A stretch of DNA of 8,384 nt. Origin: an uncultured Brachyspira sp. Lineage in GTDB: Bacteria; Spirochaetota; Brachyspiria; Brachyspirales; Brachyspiraceae. The notes below the pieces were generated by a model, which saw only the letters and a program-made list of their open reading frames with translations, did no database searches and was not told the origin of the DNA. The translations under genes were made by a program, and so were the position numbers. The stretch spans positions 1-8,384 of the forward strand of contig NZ_CAKVGN010000096.1 in the NCBI RefSeq assembly GCF_934747485.1, written 5' to 3'. Shown piece by piece: positions 1 through 7,128 of this stretch (the first letter of the stretch is position 1; each line of letters begins with the position of its first letter).

Positions 1-7
1 AAATTGG

Positions 8-77
8 GTTATTTATATTATAAGGAATACCTACTTTTTTTAACTAAAAAATGTGCAATATCTCTGGCTCCTAAACA
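8..77 (+). repeat. 70-bp repeat, left copy (upstream of sigma-factor gene)
   Basis: This stretch recurs in inverted orientation at 8383-8313. The two copies align over 71 columns with six substitutions (at 12, 16, 33, 52, 62 and 64) and one single-base indel in the A run near 42-43, about 90% identity. Conserved landmarks, in order, are AAGGAATACCT, a run of seven T, CTAAAAAA, GTGCAATAT and TGGCTCCTAAACA. Similarity ends sharply at 77, followed by unrelated AT-rich sequence. The copy reads towards the sigma-factor gene, 91 bp before its start codon and 20 bp before a TTGACA. Neither strand has a start codon and open frame running through it, so it is probably non-coding. It could be an operator region, an RNA leader or a dispersed repeat. 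Confidence 0.85.
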
Positions 78-97
78 GTAAGTTTATTTTTATAACC

Positions 98-125
98 TTG
101 ACAATTTTTAAAAATCTTTTATTCT
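98..125 (+). promoter_or_regulatory. Putative promoter of the sigma-factor gene
   Basis: A perfect -35 consensus TTGACA lies at 98-103. The best -10 by eye is TATTCT at 120-125 with a 16-bp spacer; TCTATA at 123-128 (19 bp) is an alternative. Transcription would begin near 132, giving a leader of about 35 nt. In such AT-rich DNA the -10 is weak evidence, but an exact TTGACA is notable. Confidence 0.5.
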
Positions 126-155
126 ATATATATTAAATTTTTATATTCTTTTGAT

Positions 156-160
156 AGGAA
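156..160 (+). promoter_or_regulatory. Ribosome binding site deciding a TTG start
   Basis: AGGAA lies 8 nt before the TTG at 169-171. No ATG or GTG is better placed, and the protein from this TTG begins immediately before sigma region 1.2, so TTG is the most reasonable start. Confidence 0.6.
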
Positions 161-168
161 AATAACAC

Positions 169-1095
169 TTGAAAAAAGATATTAACGAAGAATACAAAGG
201 TCCTGTCAGCGTATATTTAAAACAAATAGGTGAAATACGCAGACTTACAAAGGAAGAAGAATTAGAATTATGGCAGCGTCTTGAAGTTTGCCGAGAAAAT
301 AAAAATAAATTAATAAGTGAAGATGAAGAAAAGTATTCTAAAGAAATTGAAGAAATTGATAAAGAAATAAATTCTATTCAGCACAAATTAGTAAAATCAA
401 ATTTAAGATTAGTTATAAGTATTGCAAAGAGATATTATAATAGCGGAGTTCCTTTTATAGATATAATAGATGAAGGAAATATTGGCTTAATAGAGGCAGT
501 AAAAAGATTTGAATATAGAAAGGGATTTAAATTTTCTACTTATGGAGTGTGGTGGATAAAACAAAGTATAGTCAAAGAGATATCAAGCAAAAGACATATA
601 ATAAGATTCCCAATGCATATAGCAAGATTAATAAAAAAAAGCATACAAATATCAAAAAACCTCACACAGCAGCTTGGAAGAGAGCCTTCTATAGATGAAA
701 TAGCAAAAGAAATGAAAATAGACAGAAAAACACTCTCTTCTATAATAATATTCACACAAGAAACTGCTAGCGTTGACTCTTTCTTTAAAAACTCTGATAA
801 TAACGATATGACTTCTTTCATTGAAGATAAAAACTTCCCTTCTCCTCATCAAGATGCATTTATGGAAAGTTTAAGAGATACTCTCACAGAAGCATTAAAA
901 GCTTTAGATGAAAAAGAAAGAACTGTAATTATAGAAAGATTTGGGCTTTACGGAAAAGAACCTAAAACATTAGAAGATACTGGAAAAGAATTAAATATCA
1001 CAAGAGAGAGAGTAAGACAAATACAAATAAAAGCTCTTAAAAAATTATCCGGTCTTAACTTATCAAAAGAATTAAAAAGTTTCCTTTGGGATTAA
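169..1095 (+). CDS. Group-2 (RpoD/RpoS-like) RNA polymerase sigma-70 factor
   Basis: This is a 308-residue sigma factor that directs RNA polymerase core enzyme to promoters. It has region 1.2 at about 11-40 (PVSVYLKQIGEI...LTKEEE), then a charged, likely helical stretch (41-72). Region 2 follows at about 73-150, with NLRLV, DIIDEGNIGLIEAVKRF and FSTYGVWWIKQ. Region 3 spans about 151-236, and region 4 about 237-300, with the helix-turn-helix TRERVRQIQIKAL. There is no long acidic region 1.1 or the large spacer of primary RpoD, and the length fits group 2. The -35-reading residues of region 4.2 (R, E, R, Q) are kept. In region 2.4 the Thr that E. coli sigma70 carries at 440 is Val135, so -10 preference may differ. 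It starts at TTG, and no clear terminator follows it. It could be RpoS-like in role, but that cannot be told from sequence. Confidence 0.9.
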   Translation: MKKDINEEYKGPVSVYLKQIGEIRRLTKEEELELWQRLEVCRENKNKLISEDEEKYSKEIEEIDKEINSIQHKLVKSNLRLVISIAKRYYNSGVPFIDIIDEGNIGLIEAVKRFEYRKGFKFSTYGVWWIKQSIVKEISSKRHIIRFPMHIARLIKKSIQISKNLTQQLGREPSIDEIAKEMKIDRKTLSSIIIFTQETASVDSFFKNSDNNDMTSFIEDKNFPSPHQDAFMESLRDTLTEALKALDEKERTVIIERFGLYGKEPKTLEDTGKELNITRERVRQIQIKALKKLSGLNLSKELKSFLWD

Positions 1096-1168
1096 TATAT
1101 TTTTGAATTAACATATTTTTAATTATTTTTTTATAAAAGATTTTTATTATTATCCGAATTAATTAGCA

Positions 1169-1174
1169 TATAAT
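1169..1174 (+). promoter_or_regulatory. Putative -10 element for the 1199 gene
   Basis: A perfect TATAAT lies 24 bp before the ATG at 1199. The -35 region (about 1146-1151) is only AT-rich with no good match. The leader would be about 18 nt. An extended AT tract makes a chance match possible. Confidence 0.4.
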
Positions 1175-1198
1175 TTAAAAAATTAAAAGGATATTATC

Positions 1199-2062
1199 AT
1201 GCCTAATGAAATCAAGAAAAAGCTCAAGCCAGTAATAATAATTCTTTTAATACTTATAGTAGCAGTTGCTGGCTTTTTTATTGTAAGAAGTATATTAAAC
1301 AGTAAAGGAATACCTAACTTAGATTTCCCAGAAACAAATACAACAGATATTACCGATACTACAATAGATGATATATTCGGTGATGATATTACTCAAGAAG
1401 AAAAAGATTTCTTATCTACAAATCAAACAATAGAACCTAATACAACAGAAACTAATATAAATACAAACAACAATTCTATAGCATTAACAGAAGATGGATT
1501 ATATGAAGCTAACAATAATATCAATATACCAGATATAGCACCATCTCAAACTCCAAATAAGCCTTCTTCTGGAAGCTCTGCTTATATTTATGATACTACA
1601 GGAACAGTGGTTGTAGAGCCTAATACAGGAAATACTCAAACATTAAATAATGCAGTAAATAATAATCAAGCAGTTAATATAAGCTCTTTCATTATAAATT
1701 ATAATGACAGATTTGTTGCTTCTAAAAGCGATCCATTATTAATAACTTTAGCTGTAAAAACACCTCCAGAGGGTAAATTTGCTAAAATAAGATTTTATGC
1801 AAGAAGAATAGATGATAATTACAACATTTTAAGCAGAGATTTAATATTCTATCTTCCAAAAATATATGTTATAGAAGGACAAGCACAAACTCAATTCTAT
1901 TTTGCAGGAAGAAAATCTCCATTAAGCGGCGGACAATATTTACCTAAAGGAAGATATTTATTATATGCCGAAGCTGAAATAACAGATTCTAATGGCTTAC
2001 CTGTTGGAAAAACTGGAAGATATCCTCAGCCTCAATGGAATTACGTTATAACATTAAAATAA
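1199..2062 (+). CDS. Membrane-anchored extracytoplasmic protein of unknown function
   Basis: I do not recognise a family for this 287-residue protein. It has a short Lys-rich N-terminus (KKKLK, 6-10), one strongly hydrophobic segment at about 11-31 without a lipobox Cys, and then a long low-complexity linker (about 45-160) rich in Asn, Thr, Asp and Ser. A C-terminal part (about 161-287) looks beta-rich and folded, with alternating hydrophobic strands, FAKIRFYARRID and LPKGRYLLYAEAEITDSNG. The last motif resembles the closing strands of Ig-like domains, which is only an impression. The positive-inside rule suggests an N-in anchor with the C-terminal domain outside the cytoplasmic membrane. AAAAGGA sits about 7 nt before the ATG. 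It lies 103 bp after the sigma gene with its own TATAAT, and ends at the terminator at 2085-2115. Confidence 0.8.
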   Translation: MPNEIKKKLKPVIIILLILIVAVAGFFIVRSILNSKGIPNLDFPETNTTDITDTTIDDIFGDDITQEEKDFLSTNQTIEPNTTETNINTNNNSIALTEDGLYEANNNINIPDIAPSQTPNKPSSGSSAYIYDTTGTVVVEPNTGNTQTLNNAVNNNQAVNISSFIINYNDRFVASKSDPLLITLAVKTPPEGKFAKIRFYARRIDDNYNILSRDLIFYLPKIYVIEGQAQTQFYFAGRKSPLSGGQYLPKGRYLLYAEAEITDSNGLPVGKTGRYPQPQWNYVITLK

Positions 2063-2084
2063 AAAATAAATTTAAATAAAAATT

Positions 2085-2115
2085 AAGCTCTGGAAAAAAC
2101 ATCATTCCAGAGCTT
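2085..2115 (+). terminator. Rho-independent terminator between convergent genes
   Basis: An 11-bp perfect stem (AAGCTCTGGAA at 2085-2095 with TTCCAGAGCTT at 2105-2115) encloses a 9-nt loop. On the + strand it runs into TTTATTTTTTT, so it terminates the 1199-2062 transcript. On the minus strand the stem is followed by AATTTTTATTT, so it can also serve the dehydrogenase gene, whose stop codon is 35 nt away. It is probably bidirectional. Confidence 0.9.
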
Positions 2116-2149
2116 TTTATTTTTTTCAATTTAAATACTAAATAAAAAA

Positions 2150-3238
2150 TTATAATAGTTTTTTTCTATTATACTCTTCAAGTTCTAACATAGCATTAAT
2201 TATCATATCTTTAGTAATAGGATAAGGCGAAACCTCCAAATCCTTTGAAACATATGCCCCATCTAAAACTTTTAATAATTCTTCATTTTCTAAACTTATA
2301 TCCTTTATACCTATAGTTTTTATTGAGGTTGGAAGAGATAATGATTTATTAAAATTAAAAACCTTTTCTAATTTATCATACTGCTTATCCATTATTAAGA
2401 GTAAAAGTATTCCATAGGCTACAAGCTCGCCATGAAAAAACTTTTCACCTATCTCTTTTATTCTTGTAAGTCCATTATATACAGCATGAGGTAATGATAT
2501 ATGATAATCATCTTTCATCATCACAGAAGTAAGACCTGTAGTATATACTATATGCAAAACTACTCTATTAAAATCATCAGTATTTTTCTTATTTTTAAAA
2601 TCATTAAAAGCTTTAAGATAGTATTTTATTATATCATCAGAACATTCTCTTATTATTTCATAACCCAAAAAATTGTTATAATCAAAAACTTCATTTCTTG
2701 TAGAAAATAAAGTCTCATATTGCTTAGATAAAGCATCTCCCATACCCGCAACAAAATATCTCTCTGGAGAGCTTAATATAATATCAGTATTAATAAAAGT
2801 ATGAATAGCAGGTCTTTTCTCTGTATACAAATCTTTATAAGAATCATCACTATTATACATAACAGATAAACTTGTAACAGCAGCACAATTAGAAGCTAAT
2901 GTAGGAAATGTAAATAGAGGCTTATTTATCATATCGCAAAGCGTCTTTACAGTATCAACACAGCGTCCTCCTCCAACAGCAAAAATCATATCAGCTTCTT
3001 TTATCTCTTTAATATTTTTAAGCATCTCGACATTCTCATAGCTCGCAACCCCACCATAATAAATCTCAGCAATTATATTTATTTTTTTTAAACTATTTAA
3101 TAGAATATCTCTTGAAGCGTTTAAGGATTTTTTTCCAGAAATAATTACAGCCGTAGAACCATAATTTTTACATATATCATCTATATAGTTATAAGCATCG
3201 CTTCCAATAGTATAATTTGGTAAAAATAAACTTTTCAT
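2150..3238 (-). CDS. Iron-type alcohol dehydrogenase family (YbdH/HcxA- or GldA-like)
   Basis: This 362-residue protein belongs to the metal-dependent, NAD(P)-linked group III dehydrogenases. The dinucleotide-binding motif is VGGGRCVDTVK at 88-98. The expected three metal ligands are visible: Asp168 (GMGDALSKQYE), His251 (LPHAVYNGL) and His269 (FFHGELVAYG). At 112-127, PTLASNCAAVTSLSVM replaces the glycerol dehydrogenase PTIAST-D-AP pattern. From memory this is closer to E. coli YbdH (HcxA, a hydroxycarboxylate dehydrogenase, also 362 residues) than to GldA, because the Asp that contacts glycerol in GldA is Cys here. The substrate is therefore uncertain; annotation as glycerol dehydrogenase would be a guess. 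AAGGA lies 9 nt before the ATG. The gene starts 25 nt after the diguanylate cyclase stop and is probably last in the operon. Confidence 0.85.
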   Translation of the reverse strand: MKSLFLPNYTIGSDAYNYIDDICKNYGSTAVIISGKKSLNASRDILLNSLKKINIIAEIYYGGVASYENVEMLKNIKEIKEADMIFAVGGGRCVDTVKTLCDMINKPLFTFPTLASNCAAVTSLSVMYNSDDSYKDLYTEKRPAIHTFINTDIILSSPERYFVAGMGDALSKQYETLFSTRNEVFDYNNFLGYEIIRECSDDIIKYYLKAFNDFKNKKNTDDFNRVVLHIVYTTGLTSVMMKDDYHISLPHAVYNGLTRIKEIGEKFFHGELVAYGILLLLIMDKQYDKLEKVFNFNKSLSLPTSIKTIGIKDISLENEELLKVLDGAYVSKDLEVSPYPITKDMIINAMLELEEYNRKKLL

Positions 3239-3263
3239 AAAAACATATCCTTATATTAAACAA

Positions 3264-4304
3264 CTATTTTTTATTAGACATTATAGACTCATAAACAACA
3301 ACCCTATTTCTTCCGCGATGTTTAGCCTCATACATAGCTATGTCAGACTCTTTCACACATTGAAATATTGAAATCTTTGAATTGTGCCTGTATTCTGATA
3401 TACCAATACTTATAGTAATTTTGATATCTTGAGATTCATAATTAAAAACTTTATTTTCAATAGTTTTACGAATCCTCTCACCTACAATAAGTGCCTCTTG
3501 TTTATTTGTATTTGGACAAATAATAATAAACTCCTCACCGCCATATCTAAAAGAAATGTCGCTTCTTCTAAGAATATTATCAGACGGCGAAGTTAGCATT
3601 CTTCCTATCTCATGCAATACCAAATTACCGCAATCATGCCCATATATATCATTAACATTCTTAAAATGATCCAAATCCATAAATATAAGTGATATAGTAT
3701 ATTTATAACGCTTAGCTCTTTCTGCTTCCTCTTCTATAACTTTGTAAAAATATCTTATATTGTATAAATTAGTAATATGGTCAATTATTGATTGTTCATT
3801 TAATATATCTATTTCTTTTTTTAACTCTTTGATAAATCTATCTTTTTCTATAGATGATTCTAGTTCTATATTATCTACACTAAGCCTTATATTTCTTATT
3901 TTTAATTTAAGGATTATATCATATAAAGTGTATATATCCACTATTCCTATAGGAAAATCTTTATCATCAACAACAATAGCATAATCTAGTTTTTTATCTA
4001 TCATCATATTAAACACATCATTAGTATCTGTATTAAATGGAACTTTTATATAGTTTTTAGTAACTAGTTTTGATATATCTTGATTAGCAAGACAGCCTAT
4101 ATTCTTTTTTTTCATTTGTTTTGCTAAAACGGCAAACAAATCATTATATGTAACAACGCCAAAAATTTTCTTATTTGCATTTGTGATGATAAATAGTTTT
4201 GGAGGATTTTTTGATGATATAGCAACTAAATCTTGAAAAGTAGTATTTTTATATATTATTTTGACATTATCAGCCTTAATGTAATTTATTATATCAACAT
4301 GCAT
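3264..4304 (-). CDS. CBS-domain diguanylate cyclase (GGDEF protein)
   Basis: This is a 346-residue cytoplasmic enzyme predicted to join two GTP into the second messenger c-di-GMP. Residues about 1-133 look like a tandem CBS pair (FGVVTYNDLFAVL at 48-60 and PIGIVDIYTLYDIIL at 118-132). Residues about 135-175 form a charged, probably coiled-coil linker. The GGDEF domain covers about 176-340. It has the metal- and substrate-site motif MDLDHFKNVND (209-219), the active-site loop GGEEF (255-259) and an RxxD inhibitory site, RRSD at 246-249, exactly five residues before GGEEF. Catalysis and product feedback both look intact. CBS pairs in other proteins bind AMP, ATP or SAM, so ligand control is plausible. 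There is no membrane segment and no EAL domain. AAAGG sits 8 nt before the ATG. The gene follows the methyltransferase after 72 nt and precedes the dehydrogenase by 25 nt. Confidence 0.92.
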   Translation of the reverse strand: MHVDIINYIKADNVKIIYKNTTFQDLVAISSKNPPKLFIITNANKKIFGVVTYNDLFAVLAKQMKKKNIGCLANQDISKLVTKNYIKVPFNTDTNDVFNMMIDKKLDYAIVVDDKDFPIGIVDIYTLYDIILKLKIRNIRLSVDNIELESSIEKDRFIKELKKEIDILNEQSIIDHITNLYNIRYFYKVIEEEAERAKRYKYTISLIFMDLDHFKNVNDIYGHDCGNLVLHEIGRMLTSPSDNILRRSDISFRYGGEEFIIICPNTNKQEALIVGERIRKTIENKVFNYESQDIKITISIGISEYRHNSKISIFQCVKESDIAMYEAKHRGRNRVVVYESIMSNKK

Positions 4305-4348
4305 ATAACGAGCCTTTAATCAAAAAAAATATTAACAATACCAAATTA

Positions 4349-4376
4349 ATTTTAACATAAAGTCATATTTTTTCAA
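4349..4376 (-). promoter_or_regulatory. Possible internal promoter before the diguanylate cyclase
   Basis: On the minus strand TTGAAA (4376-4371) and TAAAAT (4354-4349) are spaced by 16 bp in the 72-nt gap between the methyltransferase and the cyclase. A 5-bp AT-only stem followed by eight T lies just beyond (4350-4331) and is too weak to call a terminator. The promoter match may be chance in AT-rich DNA. Confidence 0.25.
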
Positions 4377-5342
4377 TTATTTTTTTAGCTTATTTTGAAG
4401 CTGCATAGTGTTTCTCTCCCAGAATATATTATCAGTGTAGCCCTGTATTTCTTTGTTTTGCAAAGCAGATTCTATTCTTTTTTCTGCCCAAGCACAGTAT
4501 GCTGGGTTTTGCTCTATGCCTGAGTAGTTTCTTCCTAATTTCTTAGCCACAACCGAAGTAGTACCGCTTCCCAAAAATGGGTCAAATACAAAATCATTTT
4601 CATTAGAGCTAGCCAATATTAACTTTGCTATTAACTTTTCTGGCTTTTGTGTAGGGTGTGCTGTATTTTCTGGCATTGACCAATAAGGAATAGATATATC
4701 GTCCCAAAAATTAGATGGGCAAGTATCTCTAAAGTTTCCGTTTTCTGTTTCTATCCAATCCTTTGGCCTTCCTTCAATTTTGTATGGAGCTATTACTTTT
4801 CTTCTTATTTTTACTTTATCTATATTAAAAGTGTATTTATTTGATAATGTAGCAAACCATATATCTTCCATTCCATTTTTCCAATTATTTTTTGCCCCTC
4901 TACCCTTCTCTCTCTGCCAAGTTATTCTGTTTTGTATGTTAAAATATTTTTCTAACACATTTCCTATAACAAGGCTTGACTTCCAATCGCAGCATACATA
5001 CACCGTGGCATTTTCTCTTAATATAGGAATAATGCTTTCTACCCATAAATGAGTATATTTCTCATAGCTTAAATTATCTCTGTCTTTAAACTTATATCCA
5101 TGATAGTTTTTTGATATATTATAAGGAGGATCAACTATCATTAAATCGGCTATATTCTTTTCTATTTTTTTTAATACATCAAAAGTGTTTCCATTTATAG
5201 TTTTATTTATAATATCTTCTTTTTTGTATTCTTTTATACTATCATTATCTATAACACATTTATTTAAATATGCTTTACCTTCTTCAGTATTTATATTAAA
5301 ATCAATAGTTTTATTTTTTGATGATTTTATTTTTTCATCCAT
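4377..5342 (-). CDS. Beta-class DNA adenine-N6 methyltransferase, orphan
   Basis: This 321-residue SAM-dependent enzyme is predicted to methylate adenine at N6 in a specific DNA sequence. The catalytic motif IV, DPPY (71-74), precedes the SAM-binding motif I, FDPFLGSGTT (253-262). That order defines the beta class (CcrM, HinfI, YhdJ and DpnA types). HPTQKP at 229-234 and GIEQ at 275-278 are further family signatures. DPPY rather than SPPY favours N6-adenine over N4-cytosine. The stretch between (about 140-220, with WQREKGRGAKNNW and CPSNFWDDI) probably carries target recognition; the target site cannot be read from sequence. No restriction endonuclease gene is adjacent, so it is probably an orphan or a remnant of a restriction system. 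It begins 8 nt after the guaA stop codon, so translational coupling is likely. Confidence 0.9.
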   Translation of the reverse strand: MDEKIKSSKNKTIDFNINTEEGKAYLNKCVIDNDSIKEYKKEDIINKTINGNTFDVLKKIEKNIADLMIVDPPYNISKNYHGYKFKDRDNLSYEKYTHLWVESIIPILRENATVYVCCDWKSSLVIGNVLEKYFNIQNRITWQREKGRGAKNNWKNGMEDIWFATLSNKYTFNIDKVKIRRKVIAPYKIEGRPKDWIETENGNFRDTCPSNFWDDISIPYWSMPENTAHPTQKPEKLIAKLILASSNENDFVFDPFLGSGTTSVVAKKLGRNYSGIEQNPAYCAWAEKRIESALQNKEIQGYTDNIFWERNTMQLQNKLKK

Positions 5343-5350
5343 CTATTATA

Positions 5351-6895
5351 TTATTCCCATTCTATAGTAGCAGGCGGTTTTGAAGATATATCATAAACAA
5401 CACGGTTAATACCTTTTACTTCATTTATTATTCTGTTTGATATTATACCCAAAACATTATAATCAATCTTAGCCCAATCAGCAGTCATAGCATCAACACT
5501 CTCAACAGCCCTAACAGCACAAACCTGCTCATAAGTACGGCCATCACCCATAACGCCAACACTTTTTACAGGAAGAAGTATAGCAAAAGACTGCCATAAT
5601 TTTCTGTAAAGTCCTGCTTTTTTTATTTCGCTTACAACTATATCATCAGCCTCTTGAAGTATTTTAACTCTCTCTTCTGTGATGTCTCCAAGAATTCTCA
5701 CTGCCAAACCAGGACCTGGGAAAGGCTGCCTATAAACTATATCTTCAGGTAATTTTAATTCTAATCCAATCTCTCTCACTTCATCTTTGAATAATTCTCT
5801 AAATGGCTCTAAAAGTTCAAATTTCATATCCTTAGGAAGTCCTCCAACATTATGATGGCTCTTTATAACTGCTGAACTTCCTCTTAATGATACACTCTCT
5901 ATAACATCAGGATAAAGAGTACCCTGTGCTAAAAATCCTACATTTTCTATTTTTTTAGCTTCGTCACTGAATACATTTACAAATTCATGACCTATTATCT
6001 TTCTCTTTTGTTCTGGGTCAGTAACACCAGCCAATTTATCTAAAAATCTTTTTGAAGCATCAACATAAATTAAATCAATATTGAAATTATCTCTGAATAC
6101 TTCAACAACCTTTTTGTCCTCATCTTTTCTTAATAATCCATTATTAACAAATATGCATTTTAATTGCTTTCCTATAGCTTTTTCTATTAATACTGCAGCT
6201 ACAGAAGAATCCACTCCCCCTGAAAGACCAAGTATCACATTTTTATCGCCTACAGTTTTTTTTATTCTTTTTATTTCATATTCTATAAAAGAGCCCATAT
6301 TCCAATTTCTTTCACATTTACAAATATTAAATAAGAAATTTTCTATTATTTTTATTCCGTTTTCAGTATGAACTACTTCAGGGTGAAACTGTATAGCATA
6401 AATATTTTTTTGTTTATTTTCTATAGCAGCAAGTTCTGTATTGGGTGTTTTTGCTATAAGTTCAAAACCTTCAGGAATAGATTTTATACTATCCCCATGG
6501 CTCATCCACACTATATTACTTTTACTAAATGATTTAAATATGCTTTCATGATTAGTTATTTCAATTTCAGCTTTTCCATATTCGCGTTTTTCTGCACTTT
6601 CAACTTTTCCGCCCATAGAATAAACTATTATCTGCATACCATAGCATATTCCTAATATAGGCACACCAAGTTCAAATAGTTTTTTATCTACTTTTGGAGC
6701 ATCTTCTTCATATACGCTTGAAGGTCCTCCTGAAAGTAATATTGCTTTTGGATTAAACTCTTTTATAAAATCTATTGAAACATGAAACGGGTGAATCTCC
6801 GAATAAACATTTAATTCTCTTATTCTTCTTGTTATTAATTGTGTAAACTGAGAGCCGAAATCTAATATTAAAACTTTATCAATATTGTTTTGCAT
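5351..6895 (-). CDS. guaA: GMP synthase (glutamine-hydrolysing)
   Basis: This 514-residue enzyme makes GMP from XMP, ATP and glutamine, the last step of guanine nucleotide synthesis. The N-terminal class I glutamine amidotransferase (about 7-190) has the nucleophile Cys84 in GICYGMQ and the partners His171 and Glu173 in FHPEV. The ATP pyrophosphatase domain (about 205-390) has the P-loop-like LSGGVDSS at 224-231 and GTLYPDVIES at 325-334. The C-terminal dimerisation domain contains PFPGPGLAVRILGD (391-404) and ends in KPPATIEWE as the family does. Length and all catalytic residues are normal. AGAGG lies 5 nt before the ATG. It is the first gene of the minus-strand block and is followed after 8 nt by the methyltransferase. 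No guanine riboswitch (xpt-type) core was recognised in its upstream region. Confidence 0.98.
   Translation of the reverse strand: MQNNIDKVLILDFGSQFTQLITRRIRELNVYSEIHPFHVSIDFIKEFNPKAILLSGGPSSVYEEDAPKVDKKLFELGVPILGICYGMQIIVYSMGGKVESAEKREYGKAEIEITNHESIFKSFSKSNIVWMSHGDSIKSIPEGFELIAKTPNTELAAIENKQKNIYAIQFHPEVVHTENGIKIIENFLFNICKCERNWNMGSFIEYEIKRIKKTVGDKNVILGLSGGVDSSVAAVLIEKAIGKQLKCIFVNNGLLRKDEDKKVVEVFRDNFNIDLIYVDASKRFLDKLAGVTDPEQKRKIIGHEFVNVFSDEAKKIENVGFLAQGTLYPDVIESVSLRGSSAVIKSHHNVGGLPKDMKFELLEPFRELFKDEVREIGLELKLPEDIVYRQPFPGPGLAVRILGDITEERVKILQEADDIVVSEIKKAGLYRKLWQSFAILLPVKSVGVMGDGRTYEQVCAVRAVESVDAMTADWAKIDYNVLGIISNRIINEVKGINRVVYDISSKPPATIEWE
5354..5358 (-). promoter_or_regulatory. Weak ribosome binding site inside the end of guaA
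   Basis: The only Shine-Dalgarno-like sequence before the methyltransferase ATG is GGGAA (5358-5354), 11 nt away and formed by the last guaA codons. This weak, distant site fits coupling of translation to guaA. Confidence 0.4.
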
Positions 6896-6958
6896 ATTTT
6901 CCTCTTTTTTTTAAAATAAAAACATGATTTATGATTTATCTAAGATTGATTAAACAAT

Positions 6959-6984
6959 ATTATATTAAAAAAATAAAATTTCAA
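6959..6984 (-). promoter_or_regulatory. Putative guaA promoter
   Basis: On the minus strand a perfect TATAAT lies at 6964-6959. TTGAAA at 6984-6979 is only 14 bp upstream, too close for an ideal -35. TAATTG at 6987-6982 gives 17 bp but matches poorly. The leader would be about 55 nt. This is the best candidate close to guaA. Confidence 0.35.
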
Positions 6985-7017
6985 TTAATAGTTATCATAA
7001 TACATAGATTTTTAAAT

Positions 7018-7099
7018 ACGCACGGTAAGCAGATTTTTGGTTTAATGAAAATTATTTTATATTTAACATATTTATTTTTTTAGTAAGTTAAGCGTGCGT
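7018..7099. repeat. Perfect 7-bp GC-rich inverted repeat
   Basis: ACGCACG at 7018-7024 is the exact reverse complement of CGTGCGT at 7093-7099, with 68 bp between. The arms are GC-rich in nearly pure AT sequence. Their role is unknown; they could be the ends of a small decayed element or paired protein-binding sites. Confidence 0.5.
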
Positions 7100-7128
7100 T
7101 AATTATATTTTAAATTTAAAAAACACTA

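Noticed and set aside
540..852. Open frames on the minus strand inside the sigma gene
   Set aside because: They are shadows of a clearly coding + strand gene, with no family resemblance and no independent start signals.
4331..4350. Terminator between the methyltransferase and the cyclase
   Set aside because: The stem is only five A-T pairs, and despite the following T run it is too weak to support a call.
4780..5367. Open + strand frames across the methyltransferase gene
   Set aside because: They are antisense shadows with hydrophobic, Phe-rich composition typical of the reverse of Lys-rich genes.
6896..7000. Purine riboswitch before guaA
   Set aside because: I found no purine aptamer core or paired P1/P2/P3 helices in this AT-rich stretch.
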